From assembly GCA_900316475.1 (NCBI GenBank), contig ONDA01000004.1, forward strand, positions 1 through 64,000: a stretch of DNA of 64,000 nucleotides. The letters are read 5' to 3'. The translations under genes were made by a program, and so were the position numbers. Positions within the stretch are counted from its first letter, which is position 1. Every line of letters starts with the position of its first letter. Positions 42,753-50,388 of this stretch are shown here, piece by piece. Source of the DNA: an uncultured Prevotellaceae bacterium. Its GTDB lineage: Bacteria > Bacteroidota > Bacteroidia > Bacteroidales > Bacteroidaceae. The notes under the pieces are model-generated. The model was not told the origin of the DNA. It ran no database searches and saw only the letters and a program-made list of their open reading frames with translations.

Positions 42753-45302
42753 TCACTTATACATTAACGGTTTGTCAATCAGGTGGATGACAGCCGAAGA
42801 GGTTGTCTGAAGCATTCTTGCATTGATAGGTGATGTTCCCATGTACTGATACTCACGGGCCATCAGGTTGTAGAGACCGGAGTCGGTCATCACGTGAGCC
42901 TCGCTGCCGGTATTGTCGCGGACGGTCAGGCCGGTAGCGGTAAGCTTAGAATGGAGCTGATGGAAACGATGGGTCTCCGCGTCGATCAGGGCCGTCTCGT
43001 GGTCATCGTTGTCGGTACCGCCGCCAATAACCAGGGAGTTGTCCTGGATATGGTATCTCAGGAAGTTCAGGATGAGCTGGGCGTCGGCCTCTGACTTCTC
43101 GGTCTCGCCGGCCTCTTTCTCAGCCTCCACCTGTTCCCAGGTAGGCAGCTTGCCTGAGTTGATGAGGGCCTCGATGCTCTCATTAGTAGGCACGTACACG
43201 GTATAGTGATAGGTATTGAAGGCAGAGATGTTGTCGTAAGGCGTAGCAAACTGGTTGTCGTGCAGACGTTCCAGCAGGCCGCTGCTCTCCAGCATCTCGC
43301 GGAACACGCGGAAGTCGTCGTACTGCAACAGCACCTCGAAGACGCTCTTGCGGGTAGTCATGATGGGCTGCTCGTCAAGGATGTAAGCCTTACCGTTACC
43401 TTCGACGGTCTGGTCATAGACCTTCGTGACCGTCAGCGGCGTGCCGTTATCCGTCTGGTAGCTGCCCTCTACGGAGATGTTGCCACCCTCACGGCTGATA
43501 TGCAGGAAGGTGCCGCCCTTCGTCTGGTAGTACTCCTTGCCGTCCTCCACGTCGCCGATGACGATGTGGGTGTCGAGGATGTCCTTCAGACGGTTCTTGA
43601 TCTCGTCGAAGCTGGCCTTACGGACAGAGTCGCCGACCTCGCCCGTAGCGGGGTCGTAGTTCCAGACGCTGGCCCACACACGGTCGTCAGGCGTACGGTC
43701 GGGCTGTGCAACCTTCGACGGATCCCAGTGGAAACGGAACAGCTGGGTCTTGGCCATACCGTAGGAGACGGGGTCGATATACTCCAGCAGGGCTTTGTTC
43801 GTGGGGATGAAGAGGCTGTAGCGGGCGTTCAGTGAGTTCAGGTACACATTGTAACGACACTTCTGAGCAGCCCAGTAGAGAATCTTCATGGCCTCGTTGG
43901 TCAGGGCAGGATAGAGCACGCTGACGAACGAGGTGGGAGAAAACACCTTGTTGGTGAGATAGACGGCACCGTTACAACCGAGCCATACGGAGTCGATGTC
44001 GGCACGGTCGACACCCATCGGGTCGTTGGCATCGTTGAGGATGCTGGCAAACTTCGAGGGCACGGAGATGAGGAACGAACTCAGCATGTTGTTGTTGATA
44101 AGTTCGGCAATCACGTCGTCGGGCACCTTGTCCCACGTATGGTACTGCTCGCGGAGGATGCTGCCGGCGCCGTTCTGCCAGTAGGCGTCCATAGCGGCGT
44201 TGCTGGGCACCATCATCACGCCCATGTCGCGCTGCACGCCCGTGTTGCCCACTCCGGCGTCACCCGAATAATAGGAGTTCCACTCGGGGTCGTACTTCAG
44301 CATGGACACAGGACCGTTGTCTGGCGACTTGTTCAGCGCAGCGCCGTTCTGGGTCTTCATCGAGAAGAAGCGCTTCTGGTAGACGGTGTCTGTCTGGTTG
44401 TCAGTGTACAGGTAGTTGTACTGCATGGTCATCGAACCGTTGCTGTTGGGGGTCATGTCGGGATAGGGAGCACAGAAACGCTCGAGCAGCGAGTTGTAGC
44501 TGCTGGCAACGCTCTTACTCTTGATGACCTCGGCCATGTTGGGCAGCGGCGTGACGACCTCGGCCATACGGTGTATGAAACCGTTAGAGCACTTGATGTT
44601 CGGCTCGGCCACCTGCACGCCGTTGATGCTGGCATCACCGGCCTGGCGGTTGGTACGGTTGTTGAACAGGAAGTTGTAGTCGTCATTCGTGATGCGGTTG
44701 TTGGTGAGCCACTTCTCAATAAACTGCAGGAGCGTCACCTTAGTGTAGTCCGTCATACAGACAATGGGGCGGCCGGCATTACGCAGACGGTCCCAGTAAC
44801 GGTTGGCAGGCATCTGCTCGGGACGGATGATAGCCACGGAGTCGAACTCCGACGTCGAGGCGAAGCGACGCATACTCTTACCCTCCTGGGGCGGGTTACC
44901 CTGCACGCTGGGCAGAGAGTTGAGCTGCATCGAGTTGTCCATCATGCTGCCGAAGAGCAGCAGCTTCTTTTGCGAGGTGGTAAGCTGGCCGTAATTGCGT
45001 ACGCCCCAGCTGTTGTTAGAGTAGAACCTGTCGTAAGCGGCGTCGTCGGCCACAAACAGCGTCTTAGAACCCGTCTTGGCCAACACTTCGCGGTAGCCAA
45101 GGTCATTGATCATGCGCACCGTGTTGGTGTAGTTGCCCTGCTCGTCGAGCCAACTGTAGATGCTCGACCCCCAGCCATCGGGAGTACGCTCATCCAAGTC
45201 GTATTCTTCACACGACGAGAAAGCACCACAACCTGCCAACAGCACTCCCGCAGCCAGCATCCAATGCCGGCCACGTTTCCAGAATCGTCTTTCGGTTTTC
45301 AT
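42753..45302 (-). CDS. Large multi-FAS1 lipoprotein, first gene of the SusC/D operon
   Basis: An 849-aa lipoprotein (signal MKTERRFWKRGRHWMLAAGVLLAGCGAF; lipobox AGC or SSC). Several fasciclin-type units are visible: about 45-255 (KTLFVADDAAYDRFYSNNSWG ... NGFIHRMAEVVTPL), about 265-480, about 480-640 (YSLFIPTNKALLEYID) and about 665-849 (YTVYVPTNESIEALINSG ... SSAVIHLIDKPLMY). FAS1 domains mediate adhesion and can bind glycans or lipids. It is directly downstream of the four-half-site promoter and upstream of SusC, so it belongs to the core uptake complex genes; its exact function is unknown. Confidence 0.75.
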   Translation of the reverse strand: MKTERRFWKRGRHWMLAAGVLLAGCGAFSSCEEYDLDERTPDGWGSSIYSWLDEQGNYTNTVRMINDLGYREVLAKTGSKTLFVADDAAYDRFYSNNSWGVRNYGQLTTSQKKLLLFGSMMDNSMQLNSLPSVQGNPPQEGKSMRRFASTSEFDSVAIIRPEQMPANRYWDRLRNAGRPIVCMTDYTKVTLLQFIEKWLTNNRITNDDYNFLFNNRTNRQAGDASINGVQVAEPNIKCSNGFIHRMAEVVTPLPNMAEVIKSKSVASSYNSLLERFCAPYPDMTPNSNGSMTMQYNYLYTDNQTDTVYQKRFFSMKTQNGAALNKSPDNGPVSMLKYDPEWNSYYSGDAGVGNTGVQRDMGVMMVPSNAAMDAYWQNGAGSILREQYHTWDKVPDDVIAELINNNMLSSFLISVPSKFASILNDANDPMGVDRADIDSVWLGCNGAVYLTNKVFSPTSFVSVLYPALTNEAMKILYWAAQKCRYNVYLNSLNARYSLFIPTNKALLEYIDPVSYGMAKTQLFRFHWDPSKVAQPDRTPDDRVWASVWNYDPATGEVGDSVRKASFDEIKNRLKDILDTHIVIGDVEDGKEYYQTKGGTFLHISREGGNISVEGSYQTDNGTPLTVTKVYDQTVEGNGKAYILDEQPIMTTRKSVFEVLLQYDDFRVFREMLESSGLLERLHDNQFATPYDNISAFNTYHYTVYVPTNESIEALINSGKLPTWEQVEAEKEAGETEKSEADAQLILNFLRYHIQDNSLVIGGGTDNDDHETALIDAETHRFHQLHSKLTATGLTVRDNTGSEAHVMTDSGLYNLMAREYQYMGTSPINARMLQTTSSAVIHLIDKPLMYK

Positions 45303-45356
45303 ACTTAATGTGAGTTTTAGTTATTTAAAAAAAATTGCTGACTTCATTTTCGGTTG

Positions 45357-45463
45357 CAAAATTATATATAATTTAACAAACGCGCATTTCCACACGTCCG
45401 CAAGGGTTTTCTATTTGTTCTTACCTATTATATAAATGTTTCATGGGTTTTTCTTTTTGTATC
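45357..45463 (-). promoter_or_regulatory. SusC/D-FAS1 operon promoter with four half-sites in 21-bp steps
   Basis: Minus-strand -7 box TAATTTTG (45357-45364). Half-sites as written on the plus strand: GTCCG 45396, GTTCT 45417, GTTTC 45438, GTATC 45459; each start is exactly 21 bp from the next, and the first is 31 nt from the -7 box as at the other PUL promoters. The array runs into the divergent MATE promoter. Confidence 0.65.
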
Positions 45464-45485
45464 ATGAGAAAATATATTATCTTTG
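45457..45485 (+). promoter_or_regulatory. MATE gene promoter
   Basis: TTG at 45457-45459, 18 nt, TATCTTTG at 45478-45485. The -33 element overlaps the outermost PUL half-site (45459-45463), so regulator binding there could affect this gene. Confidence 0.55.
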
Positions 45486-45509
45486 CAAGCCGTTAGAATA
45501 AGGTATTAT

Positions 45510-46880
45510 ATGGCAAGAAACAGCGAACAGCTACTGGCGTACATCCGCGAAGGCCGCTCCATGACGCAGGCCGAGAAACTCAGGCTCATCGTCAGCCTGA
45601 GCGTGCCCAGCATCCTGGCACAGATTTCGGCAACGGTGATGTTCTTCATCGATGCCGCAATGGTGGGTCATCTCGGCGAGCACGCCACAGCGGCCATCGG
45701 ACTCGTTGAGACGACGACATGGCTGATGGGCGGACTGGGGTCGGCGGCCAACATAGGCTTCTCGGTACAGGTGGCGCACTTCATTGGCGCCAACGACTTC
45801 GAGGCGGCACGGCGCGTGCTGCGCCAGGCTCTGGTGTGCTGCGCCCTTTGGGGGCTGACGCTGACCACCGCGGCCATTGCCGTCCACGCCCGCCTACCCT
45901 ACTGGCTGGGCGGCTCGCCCGACATTGCCGGCGACGCCTCAACGTACTTCCTGCTCATCGGCATCTGTGGTCTGTTCTTCCAGATGTCGGGTCTGGCGGG
46001 TTCGATGCTGAAGAGTTCGGGCAACATGAAGGTGCCGTCGATGCTCAATATCGGGATGTGTGTCATGGACGTCGTCTTTAACTACCTATTTATATATATA
46101 ATGGAGCTCGGCGTCACAGGCGCCGCCCTCGGCACGGGACTGGCCGAGCTGATCACCGCCATCCTTATGTTCTGGTTCCTGCTCGTCAGGTCGCCGCTTC
46201 ACATTTCTCTCTCCTCTCTCCTCTCTCCTCTCTCCTCTATTCAACCTGACGTCGTCAAGACGGCCTTCAAGATCGGCGCCCCCATGGGCCTGCAACACCT
46301 GCTGATGGGCGGCGCACAGATCGTCAGCACCATTATCGTAGCACCGCTGGGCACCGTCGCCATAGCCGCCAACTCACTGGCCATCACCGTCGAAAGCCTC
46401 TGCTTCATGCCGGGCTACGGCATCGCCGAGGCTGCCACGACACTCGTCGGACAGAGCGTCGGCGCCGGACAACGCCTGCTGACGCGCTCGTTCGCCAACC
46501 TGTCCGTAGCCCTCGGCATCGGCGTCATGACGGCCATGGGGGTGCTGATGTGGATCTTCGCACCGGAACTGATGGCCGTCATGTCGCCAGTCGACGACAT
46601 CATAACGCAAGGAGCCGACGCCCTGCGCATCGAGGCATGGGCCGAACCGATGTTCGCCGCCTCCATCGTCTGCAACGGCGTCTTCATCGGTGCCGCCGAC
46701 ACGCTGCGACCGGCCATCATGAGCCTCACCTCGATGTGGGGCGTGCGTCTGACGCTGGCCGCCCTTCTCGCACCGCTCTACGGTCTGCGCGGCGTCTGGA
46801 CGGCAATGGCCATCGAACTATCCTTCCGCGGCGCCATCTTCCTGGCACGACTCCTACGGGGACGCTGGATAAAAGCCTGA
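45510..46880 (+). CDS. MATE family efflux transporter
   Basis: A 456-aa inner-membrane protein with the two-fold MATE layout of 12 helices (SVPSILAQISATVMFFIDAAMVGHLGEHATAAIGL at the start; the second half begins AFKIGAPMGLQHLLMGGAQIVSTIIVAPLGTVAIAAN). MATE proteins export drugs or metabolites in exchange for Na+ or H+. The ATG at 45510 is preferred to the in-frame TTG at 45483, which lies within the promoter -7 box. Between the halves, near residues 231-245, an in-frame CTCTCTC repeat adds SLSSLLSPLSS, in the cytoplasmic linker where it is likely tolerated. Confidence 0.9.
   Translation: MARNSEQLLAYIREGRSMTQAEKLRLIVSLSVPSILAQISATVMFFIDAAMVGHLGEHATAAIGLVETTTWLMGGLGSAANIGFSVQVAHFIGANDFEAARRVLRQALVCCALWGLTLTTAAIAVHARLPYWLGGSPDIAGDASTYFLLIGICGLFFQMSGLAGSMLKSSGNMKVPSMLNIGMCVMDVVFNYLFIYIMELGVTGAALGTGLAELITAILMFWFLLVRSPLHISLSSLLSPLSSIQPDVVKTAFKIGAPMGLQHLLMGGAQIVSTIIVAPLGTVAIAANSLAITVESLCFMPGYGIAEAATTLVGQSVGAGQRLLTRSFANLSVALGIGVMTAMGVLMWIFAPELMAVMSPVDDIITQGADALRIEAWAEPMFAASIVCNGVFIGAADTLRPAIMSLTSMWGVRLTLAALLAPLYGLRGVWTAMAIELSFRGAIFLARLLRGRWIKA
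46207..46238. repeat. CTCTCTC heptad repeat inside the MATE gene
   Basis: Four and a half copies of an 8-bp TCTCTCCT-like unit, read in frame. The complementary GAGGAGAG form occurs at 54493, 55300 and (again as CTCTCTC) 55825. Confidence 0.9.
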
Positions 46881-46890
46881 CAACGACAGA

Positions 46891-46932
46891 AACAAAAAAA
46901 AATGGTTCCCAGACCACTGTCCGGGAACCATT
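46891..46932. terminator. Terminator between MATE and the candidate small RNA
   Basis: AATGGTTCCC (46901-46910) pairs with GGGAACCATT (46923-46932). On the minus strand the stem is followed by nine T, so it serves chiefly the minus-strand transcript; for the MATE gene the T run is weak. Confidence 0.8.
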
Positions 46933-47122
46933 TCCACAATATTAAATAACTAAAAACCTTACTTATGAAAAAAAGTGATGGCCGTCTCACGACGTGGATC
47001 ACATTATCCTTACTTTCAATCCTTTTTACTTTTACCTTAATACTAACTAAAACCTACGAAGTCAATCTTTAACCTTATTTACTAACACTTATTTCTATTG
47101 AAGATGTCATTATTTCCTTTTG
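46893..47122 (-). ncRNA. Candidate small RNA
   Basis: A minus-strand -7 box TACCTTTG lies at 47129-47136 and a strong terminator at 46891-46932, giving a predicted transcript of about 230 nt without a credible coding frame. It contains a hairpin GTGAT-CGTC-GACG-ATCAC and, just before the terminator, AAGTAAGGTTTTAGTTA, similar to AAGGTTATTAGTAAGT in the candidate RNA at 28733-28909. No PUL half-site is at the 31-nt position. I did not recognise a named RNA family. The whole gap 46881-47655 is otherwise non-coding. Confidence 0.35.
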
Positions 47123-47214
47123 ACGATGCAAAGGTACGGCGACTTTTCCGCCCGACAATGAATTCTTCGGAAAAACCTTGGAAAAAGCCCATTCTGTTGA
47201 CGTAAATCAAGTCG

Positions 47215-47253
47215 TTGTGCGCGAACACACCAGATTTGTGTGCGAAAACACCC
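47215..47253. repeat. Tandem 17-bp direct repeat, 21-bp period
   Basis: TTGTGCGCGAACACACC (47215-47231) and TTGTGTGCGAAAACACC (47236-47252) match at 15 of 17 positions. It could be a regulator or replication-protein site upstream of the VirE-type gene; function unknown. Confidence 0.5.
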
Positions 47254-47325
47254 GCTTTTTACCCCTCTGACGACGGTCTGAAGGCAGCCTGTTGATACAC
47301 TCCCCTACCCGTCTTAAAAAGCACG

Positions 47326-47409
47326 ATTATCCGCCTATCCGCAAACTCCGCTGAAGGTCAGACAGTTAGCACGAAATTATCCGCCATTTATCCGCCATTT
47401 ATCCGTCAT
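47326..47409. repeat. 84-bp inverted repeat, left copy, with TATCCGC iterons
   Basis: This segment matches the reverse complement of 49734-49817 at 71 of 84 positions without gaps (by eye). Each copy holds five TATCCGCC-like units, in the order two, gap of about 35 bp, three. It lies upstream of the promoter of the VirE-type ATPase gene. Confidence 0.85.
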
Positions 47410-47445
47410 TATTCCTGGGCGAAATGTTAAAAGTGGGTGCTTTCC

Positions 47446-47476
47446 TTGCATCTTCCACTTTTATGATGTAACTTTG
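47446..47476 (+). promoter_or_regulatory. Promoter of the VirE-type ATPase gene
   Basis: TTG at 47446-47448, 20 nt, TAACTTTG at 47469-47476. A hairpin (TAAAAGTGG with CCACTTTTA, 47428-47464) overlaps the -33 region. The 5' leader is about 170 nt and contains the GTCCGAC repeats. Confidence 0.6.
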
Positions 47477-47530
47477 CAAACCGAAAAGGTGAAGAACACA
47501 CCCACCATAAGACAACAGTAAAGGCAGAAA

Positions 47531-47599
47531 AGTAGTCGTCCGACGGGAGCGGACGAAAGTCCGACACGTGCGGACTAAAGTCCGACGGGAGCGGACTAC
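47531..47599. repeat. GTCCGAC/GCGGAC repeats in the leader of the VirE-type gene
   Basis: Alternating GTCCGACGGGAGCGGAC and AAAGTCCGACACGTGCGGACT units, partly self-complementary, so the leader RNA can fold into several alternative hairpins. The two copies of GTCCGACGGGAGCGGAC are identical. Confidence 0.7.
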
Positions 47600-47655
47600 C
47601 ACCCTGCCGGCGTCTAAGCATGAGTTATCAACCAGTTATATTAAATTAAGGTACT

Positions 47656-49737
47656 ATGGAAAAAACAAAGGAAAGAACGATTTCAAAAGTGAAGACCAGC
47701 GACGGACGCTACGGCACGCCCGTCACCACCACGCTGAGTGCCGTCTACGAGAAGCTGCGCTCGGGCGACAACGAGGAGCGCGTCAAGAAGATTGCCCGCA
47801 ACGTGACCGTGGCCGTCATCAACGGCTCCGACACGGGCGTGGGCGCCGACACGCTGCCCTACCTGCTCTTCGGAGCCACCTTCGGCAAGGGCGGACTGGA
47901 CGACGTGCGCACGAAGACCGGCCTCGTGCTGCTCAGCATCGCCTGCCCGGAGGGCCTCAGCCGCATAGAGGCGCTGAAACTCCACGTGGCACAGCTGCCC
48001 TACACGCTGCTGACGTTCACAGGCTCGTCGCAGAAGACGCTGAAGGTGGTGGTGGTCTGCCGCTACGGCGACGGCTTCGAACCGCAGACGACGGACGAGT
48101 ATGCACAGCTGCTCATCGACGGGCACCAGACGGCTGCCCGACTCTATCAGGCATTGGCCGACTGCGAGGTGCAGGACGACAGCCGGGGACTGTTGGCTGG
48201 CTGCCGCATGAGCAACGACCCGCAGGCATTCTACAATCCTGACGCACAGCCTGTTATAGTCATCCGACAGATAGCCGGAGCCTCTGCCGGCGTGCGTCTG
48301 ACCCGCGAAGGCCACATCGACAGCGGTATGACGGAGGCCGAGGAACAGCGGCAGAAGATGGAGTACTACGCCTGTCTCGACAAGGCGTGCGAAGAGACGG
48401 ACAGCGCCGAGGAGATGGTGCAGGCCTTAGCACACTACTGCCACAAGGCAGGACTGCCCGAGGAGGCGTGCCTGCACGAGACGATGACCCGCTGGGTGAG
48501 CATCCCCGTCGACGACGACCTGAAGCGCCGCATCTTCCGCTCGGTCTACAAGAAACCGCTGGGCGACACGAAACCCGTGTCGCAGATGAACGACAAGGAG
48601 CGTATAGCACGCTTCATCAAGGACTTCTTCGACCGCCGCTACGAGCTGCGCTACAACGAGGTGAAGCGGCAGGAGGAGTTCCGGCCCCGAAAAGGCAGGG
48701 ACTGGCCTTGGCAACCGCTGACGAAGCGCGACCTGAAGCGCATCGCCTTTGAGGAAATGATGGAGGGCGGCTACGGATGGTCGATAGACATCGAAACCTA
48801 CGTGCAGTCGTCACTCGTCAAGACCTACAACCCCATCCTGGAGTTTCTCTTCGCCACCAACCAGTACTACGACCCCAAGCGCGACTACATCGGCGAACTG
48901 GCGCGGCGCGTGCCCACCGACTACCCGGACTGGGAGAAGTACTTCCACCGCTGGTTCTTAGCGATGGTAGCACAATGGACGCGACGCAGCCGCGACTTCG
49001 GCAACGCCGTAGTCCCAATGCTCATCGGGAGGCAGGGCACCCACAAGTCGACATTCTGCAAACTGTTGCTGCCACACTCGCTGCGCGAGTACTATATGGA
49101 CGACATCAAGATGGACAACGCCGAACAGGTGGAGCGCGTCTTAGGACGCATGGCGCTGGTGAACATCGACGAGTACAACGCCAAGACCGACCGCGAACAG
49201 GCGAAAATCAAGCGCCTGCTGACGGAGCGCGACGTACAGGTACGACAGATGCGCTCCGATCAGTACACGATGACCTCGCGACTCTGCTCGTTCATAGCCA
49301 CCACCAACGACACGCAGCCGCTGCCCGGCGGCGACGGCACACGACGCTACCTCTGCGTAGAACTGACGGGCGTCATCGATACCGACACACCCATCGACTA
49401 CCCCCGACTCTACGCCCAGGCCATGCACGAACTGGCAGAAGGCAAGCCCTTCCGGTTCTATCCCCACGAGGAAGCCGAGATCCAGGAGCACAACCGCCCC
49501 TACCAGCAGCAGACGTCGACAGAAGAGGTGCTGCTCACCTACTTCGCACCGGTAGGAAAGGACAACCTCTATTTTATGAAGGCTGTCGACATCCAGCAGG
49601 AACTGGCCAAGCACCTGAAGGCCAGCGACGTGCCGAACATCAAGCAACTGACCGTCACACTGAAACGCTGCGGTTTCCGCAACGGCACGCACAAAGGCCA
49701 AAGAGGCTGGTTTGCACGCCCTCTAACGGAAAAATGA
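47656..49737 (+). CDS. BT4734/VirE-type primase-helicase-like ATPase
   Basis: A 693-aa cytoplasmic protein. The N-terminal 200 residues resemble the BT4734-like (VirE N-terminal) domain; the central part (about 330-600) is a VirE/VapE-type P-loop ATPase with Walker A MLIGRQGTHKSTF (near 456), Walker B ALVNIDEYNA (near 503) and sensor motif FIATTNDTQPL; the C-terminal 90 residues look like a winged-helix/DUF3874-type ending (FMKAVDIQQELAKHLKA). Relatives occur in phage satellites and other mobile elements, where they act in replication initiation, and as lone genes in Bacteroidales chromosomes. The stop codon lies inside the right inverted repeat. Start chosen at the ATG with the leader just before. 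Confidence 0.82.
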   Translation: MEKTKERTISKVKTSDGRYGTPVTTTLSAVYEKLRSGDNEERVKKIARNVTVAVINGSDTGVGADTLPYLLFGATFGKGGLDDVRTKTGLVLLSIACPEGLSRIEALKLHVAQLPYTLLTFTGSSQKTLKVVVVCRYGDGFEPQTTDEYAQLLIDGHQTAARLYQALADCEVQDDSRGLLAGCRMSNDPQAFYNPDAQPVIVIRQIAGASAGVRLTREGHIDSGMTEAEEQRQKMEYYACLDKACEETDSAEEMVQALAHYCHKAGLPEEACLHETMTRWVSIPVDDDLKRRIFRSVYKKPLGDTKPVSQMNDKERIARFIKDFFDRRYELRYNEVKRQEEFRPRKGRDWPWQPLTKRDLKRIAFEEMMEGGYGWSIDIETYVQSSLVKTYNPILEFLFATNQYYDPKRDYIGELARRVPTDYPDWEKYFHRWFLAMVAQWTRRSRDFGNAVVPMLIGRQGTHKSTFCKLLLPHSLREYYMDDIKMDNAEQVERVLGRMALVNIDEYNAKTDREQAKIKRLLTERDVQVRQMRSDQYTMTSRLCSFIATTNDTQPLPGGDGTRRYLCVELTGVIDTDTPIDYPRLYAQAMHELAEGKPFRFYPHEEAEIQEHNRPYQQQTSTEEVLLTYFAPVGKDNLYFMKAVDIQQELAKHLKASDVPNIKQLTVTLKRCGFRNGTHKGQRGWFARPLTEK

Positions 49738-49817
49738 CGGAAAAATGGCGGATAAATGACGGATAATTTCACGCTAACACGCTGATACTCAGCAAAGTTT
49801 GCGGATAAGCGGATAAT
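49734..49817. repeat. 84-bp inverted repeat, right copy
   Basis: Reverse-complementary to 47326-47409 (71 of 84). It begins at the last codon of the VirE-type gene and ends 18 bp before the DUF6078-like gene. GGATAA/GCGGATAA units mirror the TATCCGC units of the left copy. Most mismatches are C/T or G/A exchanges. Confidence 0.85.
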
Positions 49818-49835
49818 TTGATTTTTTAAGACTGT

Positions 49836-50273
49836 ATGGAAAAGGAAGAACTGTTAAAAGAAAAGATACGCGAGGGATTCGTTCCCTGCTTCAACAACGC
49901 CTGCCAGCGACGCGAACACTGCCTGCGCTGGCAGGCCCGTGAATACGTCAGGACCGAGCCTTGGGTCGCCACGTGCATCAACCCCGCCAACCCCGAGGCG
50001 ACGGGCGACACCTGCATCATGTACCGCGACGACAAGAAGGTGCGCATAGCCTACGGCTTCACCCGACTGCTCGACCTGCTGCCCCGCCGCACAGGCCGCC
50101 TCCTCATGGCCGACATCATCGCCCAGCACAACCGCACCTACGCCTACGAGTACCGCAACGGCACACGTCCCATCCCACCACGCATGCAGGAAGACATCGC
50201 CGACACCTGCCGCCGCGCCGGCTACACCGCCCCCGTCGCCTTCGACCGCTACGAAGAAGGGTATGAGTGGTGA
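49836..50273 (+). CDS. DUF6078-like small cysteine-containing protein
   Basis: A 145-aa cytoplasmic protein with cysteines in CFNNACQRREHCLRWQ and CINPANPEATGDTCIMY, possibly a metal-binding site, and a basic, helical C-terminal half. I believe it belongs to the DUF6078 family, which often lies next to BT4734/VirE-type genes in Bacteroides and Prevotella; no function is known. It follows the right inverted repeat by 18 bp. Its last 16 codons are present a second time at 51308-51356. Confidence 0.65.
   Translation: MEKEELLKEKIREGFVPCFNNACQRREHCLRWQAREYVRTEPWVATCINPANPEATGDTCIMYRDDKKVRIAYGFTRLLDLLPRRTGRLLMADIIAQHNRTYAYEYRNGTRPIPPRMQEDIADTCRRAGYTAPVAFDRYEEGYEW
50225..50273. repeat. 49-bp direct repeat, left copy (end of the DUF6078-like gene)
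   Basis: Identical to 51308-51356 except one base (48 of 49). It covers the last 16 codons and stop of the gene. The two copies enclose a 1034-bp cassette. Confidence 0.9.
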
Positions 50274-50288
50274 GAAAAGTGCTTCAAT

Positions 50289-50324
50289 AAAATGGCCGAT
50301 GACAAAAAAATCGGCCATTTTTTT
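50289..50324 (+). terminator. Terminator after the DUF6078-like gene
   Basis: AAAATGGCCGA (50289-50299) pairs with TCGGCCATTTT (50311-50321), followed by a T run. Confidence 0.9.
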
Positions 50325-50352
50325 GTAGTTAGGGGAAAAAACATTACCTTTG
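50323..50352 (+). promoter_or_regulatory. Promoter of the two-gene cassette
   Basis: TTG at 50323-50325, 19 nt, TACCTTTG at 50345-50352. It lies inside the direct-repeat-bounded segment, so the cassette carries its own promoter. Confidence 0.6.
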
Positions 50353-50388
50353 TACCGTCGCTATCCAATAAATCTCAATTAACGTGTT

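Noticed and set aside
45483-45509. Upstream TTG start for the MATE gene
   Set aside because: It overlaps the -7 box TATCTTTG; the ATG at 45510 is a better start.
47326-49817. Insertion sequence with a transposase
   Set aside because: The enclosed protein has VirE/VapE-type ATPase motifs, not a transposase, and I see no target-site duplication outside the inverted repeats.
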